The translations under genes were made by a program, and so were the position numbers. 7,473 nt of DNA from Pseudomonadota bacterium (GTDB lineage: Bacteria; Pseudomonadota; Alphaproteobacteria; Acetobacterales; Acetobacteraceae), in assembly GCA_021784255.1 (NCBI GenBank), contig JAJXSZ010000151.1, positions 1-7,473 on the forward strand, given 5' to 3'. The notes below the pieces were generated by a model. The model was not told where the DNA came from. It did no database searches and was given only the letters and a program-made list of their open reading frames with translations. Below, piece by piece: positions 1 to 5,712 of this stretch (the stretch's first letter is position 1; every line of letters begins with the position of its first letter).

Positions 1-530
1 CGCTGCCGCCGCCCCCGCCACCGAGGCCGCCCGTCAGCCCGGCCGCGTCCGGCGGCGAGCCGCGCCACCTCGCCGGCCCGACGATCGACCCGCTCGCCAT
101 TCCCACGGCACCGCCGCCGCCGGCGGTGCTGCCGCCACCCCTCATCGTGCCGGTGCGCCCGCAGCACCCGCCGCCGCCGGCGACCGTCGCCGCCGACGCG
201 CCCGGCAGCGCCAGGCCGATCCCCGACGGCATGCGCCTCACCTTCGGCCCCGGCCGCGCCGAGCTCAATCCCCGGACCTACGCCGCCCTGCAGGCGATGC
301 TCGCCGCCGCCCGGCCGACCAGCGAGTTCGCCGTGCGCGCCTATGCCGCGGGCAATGCCGCCGATCCCTCGGTGGCGCGCCGCCTGTCGCTCGCCCGCGC
401 GCTCGCGGTGCGCAGCGTGCTGATCCATGGCGGCATCGCCTCGCCGCGCATCGGCGTCCTCGCCCTCGGTGCCGCCCCGCCCGGCGCCACACCCGACCGG
501 GTCGACGTCACGGAGACGCAACCGAAATGA
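1..530 (+). CDS. Proline-rich protein with C-terminal OmpA-like domain (5' end missing)
   Basis: The reading frame is open from the first base (first full codon at 3) with no stop until TGA at 528-530, so the true start lies upstream; the internal GTG at 126 is not needed. About the first 75 visible residues are low-complexity and rich in Pro and Ala, with runs of four or five prolines, resembling periplasm-spanning linkers. The last ~100 residues look like a compact OmpA-family fold: a LTFGPGRAELNP strand/turn, RRLSLARALAVRSVLIHGG matching the LSxxRAxxVxxxLxxxG helix, then a final strand containing DRVDV. The usual GHTD motif is replaced by AYAAG and the terminal NRRV by PDRVDV, so peptidoglycan binding is uncertain. 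The stop overlaps the next gene by ATGA, so the two are probably co-translated. Inferred role: periplasmic or outer-membrane partner of the MotA/MotB-like pair downstream. Signal peptide or lipobox cannot be judged. Confidence 0.8.
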   Translation, partial: LPPPPPPRPPVSPAASGGEPRHLAGPTIDPLAIPTAPPPPAVLPPPLIVPVRPQHPPPPATVAADAPGSARPIPDGMRLTFGPGRAELNPRTYAALQAMLAAARPTSEFAVRAYAAGNAADPSVARRLSLARALAVRSVLIHGGIASPRIGVLALGAAPPGATPDRVDVTETQPK

Positions 531-1687
531 CCAGACCCACGCAATACCTCCTGCGGATGGCGGTGTTCGTCGTCGCGGTGCTCGCGGTGGGCGCGTTCCT
601 GCACACCCGCCTGCTGCTCGCCTTCGACGCCAACCCCGCGCTCAACACGCTGATCCTCTGCGTCGGCCTGCTCGGCGTGGTGTGGAATTTCTACCAGGTG
701 ATGCGCCTGCGCGGCGAGGTCGAATGGGTCGAGACCTTCCAGCGTGCCCGCCCGCGGCTGGCGATGCTGCGCACGCCGCGCCTGCTCGCGCCGATGGCCT
801 CGATGCTGGCCAGCCGCCAGGCCCAGGGCGAGCAGACCGGGCGCGACCGCTTCACCCTCTCCGCGCCGGCGATGCGCTCGCTGCTCGATTCCATCGCCAG
901 CCGGCTCGACGAAAGCCGCGAGCTGTCGCGCTACATGACCGGCCTGCTGATCTTCCTCGGCCTGCTCGGCACGTTCTGGGGCCTGCTGCTCACCGTCGGC
1001 TCGGTGGGCAACGTCATCGCCGGCATGAGCGTCGGCTCCTCGGACGTCGCCGCCCTGTTCGCGCAGCTCAAAACCGGCCTCGCCGGGCCGCTGCGCGGCA
1101 TGAGCACCGCCTTCTCCGCCTCCATGCTCGGCCTTTCGAGCGCGCTCGTGCTCGGCTTCCTCGACCTCACCGCCGGCCAGGCGCAGAACCGTTTCTTCAA
1201 CGAGCTCGAGGAATGGCTCGCCTCCCTCACCCGCCTCGGCTCCGGCGCCATCGCCGACGGCGAGACCTCGGTGCCGGTCTATGTCCAGGCGCTGCTCGAA
1301 CAGACCGCGGAGAACATGGAGCACCTGCAGGTGACGCTGGTGCGCGGCGAGGACGGCCGGCGCGAGGCCAACGCCGCCATCCTTGCGCTCTCGGAACGTC
1401 TCGCCGTGCTCTCCGAGACCATGAAGGCGAGCCAGCAGCTGATGCTGCGCATCGCCGAGACGCAGTCGAGCCTCGGCCCCGCCCTCGCGCGCCTGGCCGA
1501 GACCCAGCTCGGCGACGACCGCAGCGACGAGGCGGCGCGCGGGCATCTGCGCAACATCGAGGTGCTGATGAACCGGCTGCTGCTCGAAAGCGAGCAGGGC
1601 CGCGCCCAATCCACCGCGGAGCTGCGCAACGAGATCAAGGTGCTGACCCGCACCATCGCGGCGATCGCCGAGGACCAGCCGCGATGA
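527..1687 (+). CDS. MotA/TolQ/ExbB-family proton-channel subunit with long cytoplasmic tail
   Basis: The product has 386 residues. Hydrophobic segments lie at about 8-33, 38-58, 137-160 and 190-216, with a charged loop of about 80 residues between the second and third. This is the MotA-like four-helix layout with both ends in the cytoplasm, not the three-helix TolQ/ExbB layout. The third helix carries FLGLLGTFWGLLLTV (143-157), the family's GLLGT-x-x-G signature; the fourth follows GPLRGMSTAFSASMLGLS (187-204), equivalent to the second conserved channel helix. Residues 217-386 are helical and charged, probably a cytoplasmic coiled coil. Known family role: a pentamer around two MotB/ExbD-type subunits, turning ion flow into rotation or force. 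The ATG overlaps the previous stop (ATGA, 527-530), with GGAG at 512-515 as a somewhat distant ribosome site. The following MotB-like gene supports a stator-type pair. No flagellar, TonB or Tol genes are visible, so no symbol is given. Confidence 0.9.
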   Translation: MTRPTQYLLRMAVFVVAVLAVGAFLHTRLLLAFDANPALNTLILCVGLLGVVWNFYQVMRLRGEVEWVETFQRARPRLAMLRTPRLLAPMASMLASRQAQGEQTGRDRFTLSAPAMRSLLDSIASRLDESRELSRYMTGLLIFLGLLGTFWGLLLTVGSVGNVIAGMSVGSSDVAALFAQLKTGLAGPLRGMSTAFSASMLGLSSALVLGFLDLTAGQAQNRFFNELEEWLASLTRLGSGAIADGETSVPVYVQALLEQTAENMEHLQVTLVRGEDGRREANAAILALSERLAVLSETMKASQQLMLRIAETQSSLGPALARLAETQLGDDRSDEAARGHLRNIEVLMNRLLLESEQGRAQSTAELRNEIKVLTRTIAAIAEDQPR

Positions 1688-1739
1688 GCCGCGCGCGCGC
1701 CGGAGCCGGCTGATGGCGCACCCCGGCGGAGCGCGCTGA
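1684..1739 (+). other. Two chained mini-ORFs linking the channel genes (MSRARAGAG, MAHPGGAR)
   Basis: The 51 bases between the channel genes contain two tiny frames joined by stop/start overlaps. ATG 1684-1686 overlaps the upstream stop as ATGA and encodes nine residues to TGA 1711-1713. ATG 1713-1715 overlaps that stop as TGATG and encodes eight residues to TGA 1737-1739. The MotB-like ATG at 1739 overlaps that stop in turn as TGATG. A purine-rich ribosome-site-like sequence precedes each start (GAGGA 1670-1674, GGAG 1702-1705, GGAG 1728-1731). The geometry is seen directly; that ribosomes step through it by termination-reinitiation is inference, and chance in GC-rich sequence is possible. 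Confidence 0.4.
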
Positions 1740-1743
1740 TGGC
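1702..1743 (+). repeat. Duplicated 16-base start module (GGAG + TGATGGC), 26-base period
   Basis: Bases 1702-1717 (GGAGCCGGCTGATGGC) and 1728-1743 (GGAGCGCGCTGATGGC) match at 14 of 16 positions. Each copy contains a GGAG Shine-Dalgarno-like core, seven bases of spacer and an ATG within TGATG. The 26-base offset is not a multiple of three, so the two ATGs are in different frames. The second copy starts the MotB-like gene, which favours ATG 1739 over the in-frame ATG at 1775. Confidence 0.6.
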
Positions 1744-3022
1744 CCTGCGCCGGCGCGGCGGCGGGGGCGAGCCGATGAACCCCTGGCCGGGCTATGTGGA
1801 CGCGCTGTCCACGCTGCTCATGGTCATCATCTTCGTCCTGCTGGTCTTCGTCCTCGCCCAGGCCTTCCTCTCGCTCACCCTCGCCGGGCGCAACAAGGAG
1901 CTGGCCTCCCTCAACTCGCGCGTCGCCCAGCTCTCCGACATGCTGTCGCTGGAAAAGGGCCGCGCGGCGGATCTGCGCCTGGCGCTGTCACAGATCGGGC
2001 GCGAACTCGCAACGACCAGCAACGCGCGCGACCAGCTCGCGGCCCGCTACGCGGCCCTGCAGGGCCAGGCGAGCAAGCTCTCGGCGGACCTCGCCGGCGC
2101 GCAGTCGGCGCGGGCGAGCCTGGCGCAGCAGCGCGACCAGCTCGCCGCCAGCCTCGCCGCGGCGCAGGCGGCGCAGGCCGAGCTGCAGAAGACGGTGAAG
2201 GCGGACAAGGCGACGATCGAGCTCAAGCTCGGGCAGGTCGCCCAGCTCGACAGCGAGGTCGCGGCGCTGACGGCGCTGCGCGACCAGCTCGAACAGCAGG
2301 TGCGCAACACCGCGGCACAGACCCTCACCGAGCAGCAGAAGCGGGCCGCGATCGCCGCCCAACTCGCCGACGAGCAGAAATTCTCCACCAGCGCCAAGGC
2401 GCAGATCGCGCTGCTCAACCAGCAGCTCGGCCAGTTGCACCAGCAGCTCGCCGCCCTCGCCGCCGCCCTCGACGTCTCGGAAAAATCCTCCGCCAACAAG
2501 GACGTGCAGATCGCCAATCTCGGCAAGCGCCTCAATGCCGCGCTGGCGCAGAAGGTGGCGCAGCTGCAGCAATACCGCAGCGAGTTCTTCGGCGAGCTGC
2601 GCAAGGTGCTATCCGGGCGCCCGGGGATCAGGATCGTCGGCGATCGTTTCGTGTTCCAGTCCGAGGTGCTGTTCGCCTCCGGCAGCGCCGCGCTCTCCTC
2701 GGGCGGCCTCGACCAGATCACCGCGCTGGCGATCACGCTCAAGCACCTGATCCCGGAGATCCCGCCCAACATCCACTGGATCCTGCGCGTCGACGGCCAC
2801 GCCGACCGCCAGCAGCTCGGCCCCAACTCACCCTTCACCTCGAACTGGGAGCTGTCGGCCGCGCGCGCCATCAGCGTGGTCAAGACGCTGATCGCCGACG
2901 GCGTGCCCGCCGATCACCTCGCCGCCGCCGCCTTCGGCTCCACCGAGCCGATCGACCCCGGCAACACGCCGGCGGCCTATGCCCGCAACCGGCGCATCGA
3001 GCTGCGGCTGACGGACCAGTGA
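1739..3022 (+). CDS. MotB/OmpA-like stator partner with long periplasmic coiled coil
   Basis: The product has 427 residues: a basic N-terminus (RRR at 4-6), a single membrane helix at about 20-46, a heptad-like Ala/Gln/Leu-rich coiled coil at about 50-285, and an OmpA-like domain at about 295-427. Asp21 in PGYVDALSTLLMVIIFVL sits where MotB has its proton-carrying aspartate, so the pair is probably ion-driven. The OmpA-like domain shows VLFASGSAALSSGG, VDGHAD (the GHTD motif), NWELSAARA (NxxLSxxRA) and ARNRRIELRL, all standard for peptidoglycan binding. E. coli MotB is about 308 residues; the excess is the coiled coil. GGAG at 1728-1731, seven bases upstream, supports ATG 1739; ATG 1775 is the alternative and would remove only 12 residues. 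Automated annotation usually calls such proteins 'peptidoglycan-binding protein' or 'OmpA family protein'. Inferred role: couples the inner-membrane channel to the cell wall. Confidence 0.9.
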   Translation: MALRRRGGGGEPMNPWPGYVDALSTLLMVIIFVLLVFVLAQAFLSLTLAGRNKELASLNSRVAQLSDMLSLEKGRAADLRLALSQIGRELATTSNARDQLAARYAALQGQASKLSADLAGAQSARASLAQQRDQLAASLAAAQAAQAELQKTVKADKATIELKLGQVAQLDSEVAALTALRDQLEQQVRNTAAQTLTEQQKRAAIAAQLADEQKFSTSAKAQIALLNQQLGQLHQQLAALAAALDVSEKSSANKDVQIANLGKRLNAALAQKVAQLQQYRSEFFGELRKVLSGRPGIRIVGDRFVFQSEVLFASGSAALSSGGLDQITALAITLKHLIPEIPPNIHWILRVDGHADRQQLGPNSPFTSNWELSAARAISVVKTLIADGVPADHLAAAAFGSTEPIDPGNTPAAYARNRRIELRLTDQ

Positions 3023-3049
3023 ACCAGCGCCGGTCGCCCCGGCGGGGCA

Positions 3050-3077
3050 CGATCGGGCATCGGCCGTCGAATTTTTT
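3050..3077 (+). terminator. Probable intrinsic terminator after the MotB-like gene
   Basis: CGA(t)CGG at 3050-3056 can pair with CCGTCG at 3064-3069 around a seven-base loop, with one bulged T at 3053; AATTTTTT follows at 3070-3077. The stem is only six pairs, so it is moderate. A separate small hairpin (GCCCC 3036-3040 / GGGGC 3044-3048) lies just upstream. Both follow the stop at 3020-3022 and would separate the envelope operon from the next gene. Confidence 0.5.
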
Positions 3078-3099
3078 GTGACAATTCTATTTGTTCACA
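3077..3099. promoter_or_regulatory. Imperfect inverted repeat next to the -35 (possible operator)
   Basis: TGTGACAA (3077-3084) and TTGTTCACA (3091-3099) are inverted copies except for one extra T in the right arm. The core half-sites TGTGA and TCACA are the CRP/FNR-like pentamers, but 13 bases separate them instead of the six of a standard CRP site. The right arm abuts the candidate -35 at 3100, where an activator or repressor could act. The symmetry is seen directly; the regulator is unknown. Confidence 0.35.
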
Positions 3100-3127
3100 T
3101 TGACCGAAGATTGCCGTCTCGTATAGA
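3100..3127 (+). promoter_or_regulatory. Candidate sigma-70-type promoter of the PEP-CTERM gene
   Basis: TTGACC (3100-3105) and TATAGA (3122-3127) are separated by 16 bases and match the -35 and -10 consensus at five and four of six positions. They lie in a locally AT-rich stretch of otherwise very GC-rich DNA, downstream of a probable terminator and about 100 bases before the start codon. This leaves an untranslated leader of roughly 90 bases (3135-3227), in which I see no convincing structure, only a T7 run near 3188-3194. Confidence 0.5.
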
Positions 3128-3227
3128 AAGCCTAAACAATCTGCGGCCCGGCGACGATTTCCATGGGTCTCGGCGTTGGAGCGTGCATTTTTTTGGACTG
3201 CGACGATCAACACAAGGGACGAAACCC

Positions 3228-3878
3228 ATGAAAGCCTGGCTCGCCGCCATCGCATCGTTGCTGCTGATCCCCGCCGCGCATGCCACCCCGGCCTGGACCT
3301 TCACCTCCGCCGGCCACTCCTACACCGGCGGCACCTGGGACTTCGGCGCCGCCTTCACCGTGAACACGAACGTGACGGCATCCGGCCTCGGCTATTACGC
3401 GAATCCGGTGACCGGCAATGTCGCGGGCAATCCCGTGGCGCTCTATCAGTGCGCCGACGTTGCCTGCTCGACGACGGCAACGCTGCTCACCGAGGTGACG
3501 GTCGCGAACACCTATCCGCTGACCGATTTTTTCCGCTACGTGCCGATCACGCCGCTCGCGCTGACGGCGGGCACGTCCTACGAGGTCGTGGGCGTCAGCC
3601 TGTCCGATAATTACACGTGGAACGACCCCGGGTTCGCGGTCAATTCCGCCATCAGCCTCATTAGCGACGGCAGTGGCAACACGACCCGCTGGCAATCGGG
3701 CACCTCGCCGACCTTCCTCAACACGATCCAGATCGACCTCTCCAATACGGACGGCTATTGGGGCCCGAACGTCTTCTTTGGCCAGCCGACCTTCGCCAAC
3801 GTTCCGGAGCCCGCCTCAATCGCCCTCGTGGCGTTCGCCGTGGCGGCCCTGGGGCTGGTCCGCCGCCGCCGCGCCTGA
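3228..3878 (+). CDS. Secreted PEP-CTERM sorting-domain protein
   Basis: The product has 216 residues. A Sec signal peptide covers about 1-19 (MKAWLAAIASLLLIPAAHA, cleavage after AHA). The mature part (20-190) is rich in Thr, Asn, Gly and aromatics, with predicted beta strands, suggesting an extracellular beta-sandwich. Segments such as FFRYVPITPLALTAGTSYEV (101-120) resemble the DUF4082 type, as I recall that family. Cys75 and Cys80 (CADVAC) may form a disulfide. The C-terminus is a classical sorting signal: VPEP (192-195), a hydrophobic helix to 211, then RRRRA. Such proteins are processed by exosortase and exported, often with exopolysaccharide; no exosortase gene is in view. ATG 3228 has AAGGGA at 3214-3219, eight bases upstream; an upstream in-frame GTG at 3078 has neither a ribosome site nor a signal peptide after it. 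The gene has its own promoter and terminator, so it is probably monocistronic. The exact function is unknown. Confidence 0.92.
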   Translation: MKAWLAAIASLLLIPAAHATPAWTFTSAGHSYTGGTWDFGAAFTVNTNVTASGLGYYANPVTGNVAGNPVALYQCADVACSTTATLLTEVTVANTYPLTDFFRYVPITPLALTAGTSYEVVGVSLSDNYTWNDPGFAVNSAISLISDGSGNTTRWQSGTSPTFLNTIQIDLSNTDGYWGPNVFFGQPTFANVPEPASIALVAFAVAALGLVRRRRA

Positions 3879-3929
3879 CAACGGCGGGCTGCCGGTCCGA
3901 AGCCGGCCTGCCGATCGGATCCCTGAACG

Positions 3930-3974
3930 CGACGTCCGGCCGGAAGCCACGCTCCGCCGGACGTCGTTTTTTTT
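3930..3974 (+). terminator. Strong intrinsic terminator of the PEP-CTERM gene
   Basis: CGACGTCCGGC (3930-3940) pairs perfectly over 11 bases with GCCGGACGTCG (3956-3966) around a 15-base loop, followed directly by eight T (3967-3974). It lies 52 bases after the stop codon. It is one-directional by sequence: on the other strand the bases after the hairpin are not a T run. A smaller hairpin (GCCGG 3891-3895 / CCGGC 3903-3907) lies between the stop and the terminator. Confidence 0.95.
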
Positions 3975-4012
3975 GTCCGGTACCGCCTGGCTGGCCGCGC
4001 GCCCGGTCGCAC

Positions 4013-4816
4013 CTACTGGGCGCGGGCGCGCATGAAGCTCTGCACGAACTGGCGCTGGAACAGCAGGAAGGCGATCACCAGCGGCGCCGTGGAGAGCAGC
4101 GTCGCCGCGGTGATGATCGACCAGTTGGTGCCCTGGTCGGTGGTCGAGAACATCGCCAGTTGCACGGTGATCGGGCGGATGCCGACGGAGTTGGTGATCA
4201 CCAGCGGCCAGAGAAAATTGTTCCAGTGGAAGCTCACCAGAACCAGCCCGTAGGCGATGTAGGTCGGTCGCGCCATCGGCAGATAGAGCTTCCACAGACG
4301 CTGGCGTAGCGACAGCCCCTCGATGCGCGCCGCCGCGTCCAGCTCCTCGGGCACGGTGCGGAAGGCCTGGCGCAGCAGGAAGATGCCGAACGCCGAGCCG
4401 AGATAGGGCAGCGCGATCCCGAACAGCGAGTTCACCAGGTCGAGCGCGCCGATGGTGCGGAAATTCTCGACCATCAGCACCTCGGGCGCGACCATCAGCT
4501 GCACCAGCACGATGGCGAAGACGAAGTCGCGGCCGGGAAAGCGCAGCCGCGCGAAGGCGAAGGCCGCCGGCGTGCACAGCACGAACTGCGCCGCCAGCAC
4601 GATCGAGACCAGCACCACCGTGTTGACCATCGAGCGGCCGAACGGCGCCATGCCCCAGGCGGTGGCGAAGTTGCGCAGCGTCAGCGGCGAGAACAGCCCG
4701 AAGGACTGCGTCGAGGACGGCGGGTGGATCGCGCTCCACAGCGCCCAGGCGAGCGGCAGGATCCACATCGCGCCGAGCAGCCAGGCGCCGAGCGCCTCGA
4801 GCCCCCAGCGTCTCAC
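4013..4816 (-). CDS. ugpE: ABC transporter permease, UgpE-like (CUT1 family)
   Basis: The product has 267 residues, close to E. coli UgpE (281). It is an inner-membrane permease with about six helices (near 8-28, 64-84, 98-118, 130-150, 184-206, 234-254). The cytoplasmic EAA loop that docks on the ATPase is ELDAAARIEG (158-167) followed by LYLP (177-180). Other family-typical segments are NTVVLVSIVL, AFAFARLRFPGRDFVF, FRTIGALDLVNSLFG and FHWNNFLWPL. The start is GTG at 4816, overlapping the upstream permease stop as GTGA (4816-4813). There is no clear Shine-Dalgarno sequence, so translational coupling is likely. The frame stays open much further upstream, but that part is antisense-composition sequence inside the neighbouring permease and lacks membrane helices. 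With the adjacent permease it should form the heterodimeric channel. It ends in TAG at 4015-4013; no convincing terminator for this strand is visible before the convergent gene. Confidence 0.93.
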   Translation of the reverse strand: MRRWGLEALGAWLLGAMWILPLAWALWSAIHPPSSTQSFGLFSPLTLRNFATAWGMAPFGRSMVNTVVLVSIVLAAQFVLCTPAAFAFARLRFPGRDFVFAIVLVQLMVAPEVLMVENFRTIGALDLVNSLFGIALPYLGSAFGIFLLRQAFRTVPEELDAAARIEGLSLRQRLWKLYLPMARPTYIAYGLVLVSFHWNNFLWPLVITNSVGIRPITVQLAMFSTTDQGTNWSIITAATLLSTAPLVIAFLLFQRQFVQSFMRARAQ

Positions 4817-5706
4817 CGGTAATGCACCCGCCGCCCGAGCACGGCGAACTGGAACCAGGCGAGCAGCGCCAGCAGCGCGATCAGCACCATGGTCAGCGCC
4901 GAGGCGTAGTGCGCGTCGAAATACTGAAACCCGACCTGGTAGATGTAATACAGCAGGATCGCCGTCGCGTTGTCCGGCCCGCCGCGCGTCAGCACGACGA
5001 TCTGGTCGACCAGGCGGAAGGCGTCGATCACGGCGTTGACGAAGATGAACAGCGTGGTCGGCATCAGCAGCGGCCAGACCACGCGGCGCACGTAGTTGAG
5101 GCGCGAGGAGCCCTCGAGCTCGGCCGCCTCGGCCAGCTCCGCCGGCAGCGACTGCAACGCCGCGAGATAGAAGATCATGTAGAACCCGGCCTGCTTCCAG
5201 ACCGCGATCACGGTGACGGCGAACAGCGCGGTGCTGCTCTCGCCGAGCCAGTTCCAACCGCCGAGGCCGAACGGCGCCAGCAGCTTGTCCACCAGCCCGT
5301 AGCCCGGGGTGAAGAAGAACAGCCAGATATTGGCGACCGCGATCATCGGCAGCACGGTGGGCGTGAAATAGGCGAGCCGCAGCAGCGCGCGGCCGGGGAT
5401 CCGCCCGTTGACGGCCAGCGCCATCACCAGCGCCAGCGCCATGGTCGCCGGGATCAGTGCGAGTGCGTAATAGAAATTATGGCGCAGCGCCTGCCAGAAC
5501 ACCGGGTCCTTCGCCATCGCGACAGCGTTCGCCAGCGGCGCGAAGCGCGAGGGATGGCCCGGCACCGGCGTCGTGTGCAGCGCCGCCCAGGCCGTCTCCA
5601 GCGTCGGCCAGTAGGTGAAGGCGGTGAGGAACAGCAGGGCCGGCAGCACCAGCAGCCAGCCCTGCAGCGCCTCGCGCCTCGCCTGCGTCAGCGGGGCAGG
5701 CGCCAC
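4813..5706 (-). CDS. ugpA: ABC transporter permease, UgpA-like (CUT1 family)
   Basis: The product has 297 residues; E. coli UgpA has 295. It is an inner-membrane permease with about six helices, the first at about 16-36 (LLVLPALLFLTAFTYWP). The EAA loop is ELAEAAELEG (190-199) with WPLLMP (211-216). The segments FFTPGYGLVDKLLAPFG and FYLAALQSLP, and the ending VHYR, parallel FLFNPGRGL, FFYAALQSIP and VRYQ of E. coli UgpA (compared from memory). The start is GTG at 5706, six bases after the binding-protein stop. Ribosome-site sequence is weak (GGGG-type), so coupling to the upstream gene is likely. The 3' end overlaps the next permease by four bases. It forms the transmembrane channel with the UgpE-like protein; other CUT1 sugar permeases look similar, so the substrate is not fixed by this sequence. 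Confidence 0.93.
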   Translation of the reverse strand: MAPAPLTQARREALQGWLLVLPALLFLTAFTYWPTLETAWAALHTTPVPGHPSRFAPLANAVAMAKDPVFWQALRHNFYYALALIPATMALALVMALAVNGRIPGRALLRLAYFTPTVLPMIAVANIWLFFFTPGYGLVDKLLAPFGLGGWNWLGESSTALFAVTVIAVWKQAGFYMIFYLAALQSLPAELAEAAELEGSSRLNYVRRVVWPLLMPTTLFIFVNAVIDAFRLVDQIVVLTRGGPDNATAILLYYIYQVGFQYFDAHYASALTMVLIALLALLAWFQFAVLGRRVHYR

Positions 5707-5712
5707 GCCCGC

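Noticed and set aside
1..200. Simple-sequence CCG/GCC runs as a repeat element
   Set aside because: They are codons of the proline/alanine-rich linker, not an independent repeat.
341..1609. A 422-codon open frame on the minus strand across the MotA-like gene
   Set aside because: Composition (Ala/Glu/Gln/His/Arg) is typical of antisense of a GC-rich gene; the plus-strand frame has clear membrane helices and family motifs.
427..1713. A 428-codon plus-strand frame overlapping the MotA-like gene
   Set aside because: Arg/Pro/Ala-rich out-of-frame reading with no domain; only its last nine codons (1684-1713) are of interest as a mini-ORF.
527..3022. Complete Zorya anti-phage system
   Set aside because: The ZorA/ZorB-like architecture is suggestive, but no ZorC, ZorD helicase or ZorE nuclease follows; a terminator and a PEP-CTERM gene come next. 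Upstream sequence outside the window was not seen.
527..3022. Flagellar motAB or tolQR
   Set aside because: Lengths, the long coiled coils and the absence of any flagellar or Tol neighbour do not support those specific symbols.
3077..3099. CRP binding site
   Set aside because: The half-sites match but the spacer is 13 bases instead of six, so it is only a generic inverted repeat.
4817..5257. Upstream extension of the UgpE-like permease frame
   Set aside because: The extension lies inside the UgpA-like gene, has no hydrophobic segments, and GTG 4816 gives a normal length with a GTGA overlap.
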